Shown one piece after another: positions 58,122-60,948 of a stretch of DNA of 60,948 nt. Every line of letters begins with the position of its first letter. The stretch's first letter is position 1. A model generated the notes under the pieces. The model saw only the letters and a program-made list of their open reading frames with translations. It did not search any database and was not told the origin of the DNA. This DNA is from an uncultured Eubacteriales bacterium (GTDB lineage: Bacteria > Bacillota > Clostridia > Oscillospirales > Acutalibacteraceae), in the NCBI GenBank assembly GCA_934561055.1, contig CAKTFN010000011.1:1-60948 (forward strand), in the 5' to 3' direction. Made by a program: the position numbers and the translations under genes.

Positions 58122-58216
58122 AATGTACTCCTTTCGTGTCTCTTGTTTTTTACTGAGTACATTATATCATAAGTTTCGCATTTTGCGACAGTAAATTTTG
58201 TGTTCTGCAATTGATG

Positions 58217-59206
58217 TCACGATTTTATGACAGTAACAGTTTCCGCACGCTTTTTATATTCGTTAACAACGCTTTCCGGAGAAAGGACTTTCATTTCGCC
58301 GGAGAACTGAAAAAGCCAACCGAAAAAGACGGGACTGACTTGAACTTTTACTGTTGCTAGACACCTGTTTTCTCCGACAGGCATCATTTTTGTATGTTCG
58401 CCGAATTTATCAAAAACAACACCGATAAGCTTTCGGTCAAATTCAAGAACAACGTCCTCATTTCTTCCGCCGTACATTTTAAAAACATGTTCGGAATAAC
58501 CTTCAACGGTTTTTCTCAATTCGTTGCACATTTTTGAAACAGGCTCATCCGTAATTTCAACCCTGTCCATTCGGTCAATGCGATAATTCGTCGTGCTGTC
58601 ATGCTTTTTGCTGTAAGCAATAAGATAGTAGTTATCTTCATTGAACACGAGCGAAACCGGTTCGGTCAAATAGCTTTCGCCGTTTTTTCGGTACACCTTT
58701 TCGCGGTTTTCGTCAAGGTCAAAGTAACAAAAACGTACCGTTTTTTTCTCGGCTATCGCTTCTTCAAGAAAGCCGACATTATAATACACAGCCTCGTTGC
58801 TGTGCTTGCTTGTATTGAAACAGACAAGATTGCTTTTTAAAATCTCCGCTCTGTGGCTTCCGCCGAGGTTTGCGATTTTTTCAATCAGCTTTGACGTTTT
58901 CTTATTCGTGATAAAGCTCGCCGCCTGAACCGCATCAATCAAAATTTTCAGTTCCGGAACGGAGAAATCTCTGTCTTCTATGTAATATCCGTTTTCTTTT
59001 CCGAGGCGTGTTTGCATCACCTCAAAGCCTTCGTCATTGAGAAGCGCAATATCCTTTGAAAGAGTTCTCCTGTCGCACGAAATCTCCATTAATGAAAGCT
59101 TCTCGCAAAGTTTTCTCGTTGAAAGCGGGTGTTCTTCGTCGGTTTCATTCCGGAGGAGTTCAATCAGTTTTAGAAGTTTTATTTTTTGTCGGTTTTCTCC
59201 TGCCAT
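58217..59206 (-). CDS. HTH-WYL domain transcriptional regulator
   Basis: A 329-aa regulator: an N-terminal winged HTH (KLIELLRNETDEEHPLSTRKL, SCDRRTLSKDIALLNDEGF), a middle WYL domain (about 140-215, ending YYLIAYSKKHDSTTNYRIDRM) and a C-terminal WCX part. WYL domains bind ligands such as nucleotides or cyclic nucleotides and control DNA-repair, defence and metabolic genes. ATG 59206 follows GGAGGG by 6 nt. It lies 17 bp downstream of the NUDIX gene, so the two form an operon. The residues W-Y-L themselves are replaced by related ones. Confidence 0.9.
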   Translation of the reverse strand: MAGENRQKIKLLKLIELLRNETDEEHPLSTRKLCEKLSLMEISCDRRTLSKDIALLNDEGFEVMQTRLGKENGYYIEDRDFSVPELKILIDAVQAASFITNKKTSKLIEKIANLGGSHRAEILKSNLVCFNTSKHSNEAVYYNVGFLEEAIAEKKTVRFCYFDLDENREKVYRKNGESYLTEPVSLVFNEDNYYLIAYSKKHDSTTNYRIDRMDRVEITDEPVSKMCNELRKTVEGYSEHVFKMYGGRNEDVVLEFDRKLIGVVFDKFGEHTKMMPVGENRCLATVKVQVSPVFFGWLFQFSGEMKVLSPESVVNEYKKRAETVTVIKS

Positions 59207-59223
59207 AATTTTCCCTCCGGAAA

Positions 59224-59640
59224 TCAAATTTTCAAAAGTTCTTCTCTGTGCATATTGATGTGCAGCATGATGTGACCGATATTACCCTCACCGGCGAATT
59301 TTGTGCAGTCAAAAAAGTCTTTATCGGGAGTAATCCAAACAAGTTCGTTTTCACTGCCGAAAACTTCAACCTCTTTATTGAGCCTTCCGACATAAGTTTC
59401 AAGACAGCAGTTGTCATAATAATAGGTGAAATCCATTAAATGAGAAAGTCCGATATCGTTTTCGGTGATTCCCGTTTCCTCAAAAAGTTCGCGGTAAGCA
59501 GCGGAAAATCCGTCTTCACCCTCTTTGATTTTTCCGCCGACAAAATTAAGCAGACCTTTATACGGATTCTTGCGCCTTTTGCACATCAAAATCAGTTCGC
59601 TTTTATTGTCAAAAACAGCGATAATATTATACTTTTTCAT
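59224..59640 (-). CDS. NUDIX hydrolase
   Basis: A 138-aa NUDIX protein with a full Nudix box, GGKIKEGEDGFSAAYRELFEETGI shortened here to G-x5-E-x7-REL-x2-EE-x-G, at about residues 32-54. It resembles MutT/8-oxo-dGTPase-type or nucleotide-sugar NUDIX enzymes; the substrate cannot be told. ATG 59640 follows GGAGAG closely; a longer frame to 59676 is not supported. First gene of a pair with the WYL regulator. Confidence 0.9.
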   Translation of the reverse strand: MKKYNIIAVFDNKSELILMCKRRKNPYKGLLNFVGGKIKEGEDGFSAAYRELFEETGITENDIGLSHLMDFTYYYDNCCLETYVGRLNKEVEVFGSENELVWITPDKDFFDCTKFAGEGNIGHIMLHINMHREELLKI

Positions 59641-59699
59641 TTTTTGTCTCTCCTGCGTTTTTATCAATAATATCACAAAGCCTGCCCGTTTTCAACAAA

Positions 59700-59731
59700 A
59701 AAATCCGCCGCAACTTTTTCGTTGCGACGGA
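59700..59731 (-). terminator. Terminator, copy 2 of a shared 32-bp sequence
   Basis: The same hairpin as at 57258-57289 (stem 59705-59714 with 59721-59730) with a longer T-run on the minus strand, just after the XRE/zinc-ribbon gene. Confidence 0.88.
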
Positions 59732-59736
59732 TGAGA

Positions 59737-60177
59737 TCATTTTTTCCAGTAATTCAGCTTTGGAAGTTGCTCTTTGAGGTACGCTTTGACCTGTTCGGGC
59801 GAAAAGCTTTCGTTCGCCATGTGACCGGCGCAAAAATCAATCAGCGTGTCAAGGTCGGTATAAGCGAACTTTCCGTCGGTATAGCACCATTTGCAGTATT
59901 CTTCGTTATACGTTCCGTCCGGTTCACGGCTTATCAGCGAGTCTTCAAGCGGCATTCCGCAACATTGGCAAATCAATGTTCTCGGCGAACCCAAAAGGGT
60001 ATTAATTGAAACGTCGAAAAGCTTTGAAAGAAGTTTGAGCGTTTCGGTGTTCGGAACGGTGTCTCCGTTTTCCCAGCGTGAAACCGCCTGTCTTGTTACA
60101 AAAACTTTTTCGGCAAGTTCGTCCTGCGAAAGATTGTTGTCGGTGCGAAGTTTTAAAATTACGTCTTTTGTTTCCAT
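59737..60177 (-). CDS. XRE regulator with zinc-ribbon domain
   Basis: A 146-aa protein. Residues 1-62 are an XRE helix-turn-helix (LKLRTDNNLSQDELAEKVFV, TRQAVSRWENGDTVPN, LSKLFDVSINTLLG). The rest is a putative zinc-ribbon domain of the type often found alone in Clostridia: CQCCGMPLED near 70-80, EYCKWCYTDGKF near 93-104, and the conserved DFCAGHMA. Four or more cysteines can bind one metal, so redox or metal sensing is possible. Promoter at 60201-60228, AAAGGAGATG before the ATG. Confidence 0.92.
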   Translation of the reverse strand: METKDVILKLRTDNNLSQDELAEKVFVTRQAVSRWENGDTVPNTETLKLLSKLFDVSINTLLGSPRTLICQCCGMPLEDSLISREPDGTYNEEYCKWCYTDGKFAYTDLDTLIDFCAGHMANESFSPEQVKAYLKEQLPKLNYWKK

Positions 60178-60200
60178 ATCGGATCATCTCCTTTGAGAAA

Positions 60201-60228
60201 ACTATAGCAGTTTTTTTAAAAAAGTCAA
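60201..60228 (-). promoter_or_regulatory. Promoter of XRE/zinc-ribbon gene
   Basis: On the minus strand TTGACT (60223-60228), 16-bp spacer, TATAGT (60201-60206). Confidence 0.7.
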
Positions 60229-60247
60229 GCAACCGTCTGTTGCATCC

Positions 60248-60448
60248 TTATCGGTTTTCAACAGGTGAGATTACCGGCTTCCCGTCCGAACCGAGAAGGA
60301 CTGTCATTCCGCCCGAATTTCCGCTGAAGTGATAAAAATAATTCACGCCTGTTTCTTTGTCAACAATAATTTCAAAGCCTTCGAGTGTTCCCTGAGCGTA
60401 TACTTTTTCAAATCTTTTTTCGTCTTTTGCGGTTTTGTCTTTTCTCAT
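60248..60448 (-). CDS. DUF6440-like small protein
   Basis: A 66-aa protein with the pattern KRFEKVYAQGTLEGFEIIVD, TGVNYFYHFSGNSGGMTVLL and DGKPVISP. I recognise this as the DUF6440 type, small single-domain proteins of unknown function common in Firmicutes and some phages. ATG 60448 has AAAGGA about 9 nt upstream; an upstream frame to 60511 is unsupported. Confidence 0.8.
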   Translation of the reverse strand: MRKDKTAKDEKRFEKVYAQGTLEGFEIIVDKETGVNYFYHFSGNSGGMTVLLGSDGKPVISPVENR

Positions 60449-60579
60449 GGCCGTTTTTCCTTTACAATTGATTATATTTAGGATTTTAGCAAAACGACTT
60501 TCGTTTTGCAAGAGCTTTCTTTCAAAAAACGGCGAAGAAGCTTTTCGCTTCCTCGCCGAAAAACGGTGGTTTTAAACTT

Positions 60580-60948
60580 TTAATAATGCTTTTTTCCGCA
60601 GGCGCAAACTTTCTGAACTCCGAAAATTTTGATGAAGAAAAGTTTGATTTTCCAAAGGAAAGAAATAAAGCCGTTCGTTGAATGGCAGCCGCAAGAGCAG
60701 CTCTTTGAAAGATCTTCGCCGCAGACATCACAGATTCCGTCGTTATCCGAATCGCTGTGGCCAAGCTTTTCAACCGTCTTTCTTTCCGTGCCGGAGCAAC
60801 GCGTGCAAATTCTCGTCATTACGCCATCTTCGGTGCAGGTTGCGTCCTTTTCGATTTTCCATTCACCGTAGGTGTGTGCCTTCATCGCAACGGTCTGCTG
60901 TTCTTCAAGGACTTCACCGCAGACGGAGCATTTCTTTCCGGCGGTGAG
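60580..60948 (-). CDS. C-terminus of a surface protein (cut by window edge)
   Basis: The open frame runs past the right window edge; 122 codons are visible, without a start. It begins LTAGKKCSVCGEVLEEQQTV, then AHTYGEWKIEKDATCTEDG and RICTRCSGTERKTVEKLGHS: the repeated cysteine-rich T-C-T-E-x-G/C-x-x-C modules of clostridial extracellular proteins. The last 40 residues hold CSCGCHS, a hydrophobic stretch (FISFLWKIKLFFIKIFGV) and CACGKKHY, a tail I have seen on many Ruminococcus-type secreted proteins and which may act in anchoring or sorting. The catalytic or binding part lies outside the window. Confidence 0.8.
   Translation of the reverse strand, partial: LTAGKKCSVCGEVLEEQQTVAMKAHTYGEWKIEKDATCTEDGVMTRICTRCSGTERKTVEKLGHSDSDNDGICDVCGEDLSKSCSCGCHSTNGFISFLWKIKLFFIKIFGVQKVCACGKKHY

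Overview
The window looks like the chromosome of a spore-forming, probably anaerobic member of the class Clostridia (Firmicutes), most likely from the Oscillospirales/Ruminococcaceae side. The signs are spoIVA, a HisZ-dependent short HisG, a split transketolase, indolepyruvate:ferredoxin oxidoreductase with phenylacetate-CoA ligases, the hprK-murB-rapZ-whiA and sepF-divIVA neighbourhoods, DivIVA-like coiled-coil proteins, strong AAGGAGG-type ribosome binding sites, and frequent TTG/GTG starts. I see no rRNA, tRNA, CRISPR array or intact transposon.

Layout. 1-615: AT-rich DNA without a gene, holding a GAGTGGGAATAA sequence like the 3' end of guaA (a known integration site), an 11-bp tandem repeat and a long inverted repeat; probably the scar or edge of a mobile element. 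616-2304: phosphate transporter Pit with its DUF47 partner. 2728-10231: a tightly coupled nine-gene histidine operon (hisZGDCBHAF-IE) with a consensus promoter and a bidirectional terminator shared with the convergent PRPP synthetase gene (10235-11434), which makes the first substrate of the pathway. 11774-17431: a minus-strand operon for aryl-pyruvate oxidation (paaK, iorA, iorB, paaK, ACT protein). 17738-21540: an accessory stretch with two secreted Ig-like (Big_2) proteins, a small XRE repressor with a palindromic operator and a divergent promoter that may drive a small RNA, and a sigma-region-4/XRE fusion regulator whose promoter carries a perfect Gram-positive LexA (SOS) box. 21701-25210: ispF, RNase M5-like, holA and CCA-adding enzyme. 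25366-33473 (plus strand): DivIVA-like protein, secreted glucosaminidase with Fn3 repeats, metG-tatD, and spoIVA behind a sigma-E-like promoter. 33537-54605 (minus strand): twenty housekeeping genes in one direction, from hprK to the split transketolase, covering carbon control, cell wall, tRNA modification, mismatch repair and division. 54864-60948 (minus): glycogen phosphorylase, a SWIM zinc-finger gene with an apparent frameshift, a NUDIX-WYL pair, an XRE/zinc-ribbon regulator, a DUF6440 protein, and the 3' end of a surface protein cut by the window edge.

How the parts connect: PRPP synthetase and transketolase feed PRPP and pentose phosphates to histidine synthesis; IorAB plus PaaK can turn amino-acid-derived aryl-pyruvates into reduced ferredoxin and an acyl-CoA; HprK, glucokinase, RapZ and WhiA link carbon status to wall synthesis and division. 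The regions most worth a second look are the SOS-box regulator module (20.4-21.6 kb), the XRE operator with its divergent transcript (20.18-20.42 kb), the SWIM-gene frameshift at 58.08 kb, and the putative guaA-type attachment site at the left edge. All functional statements are read from sequence motifs and family knowledge; no database search was run.
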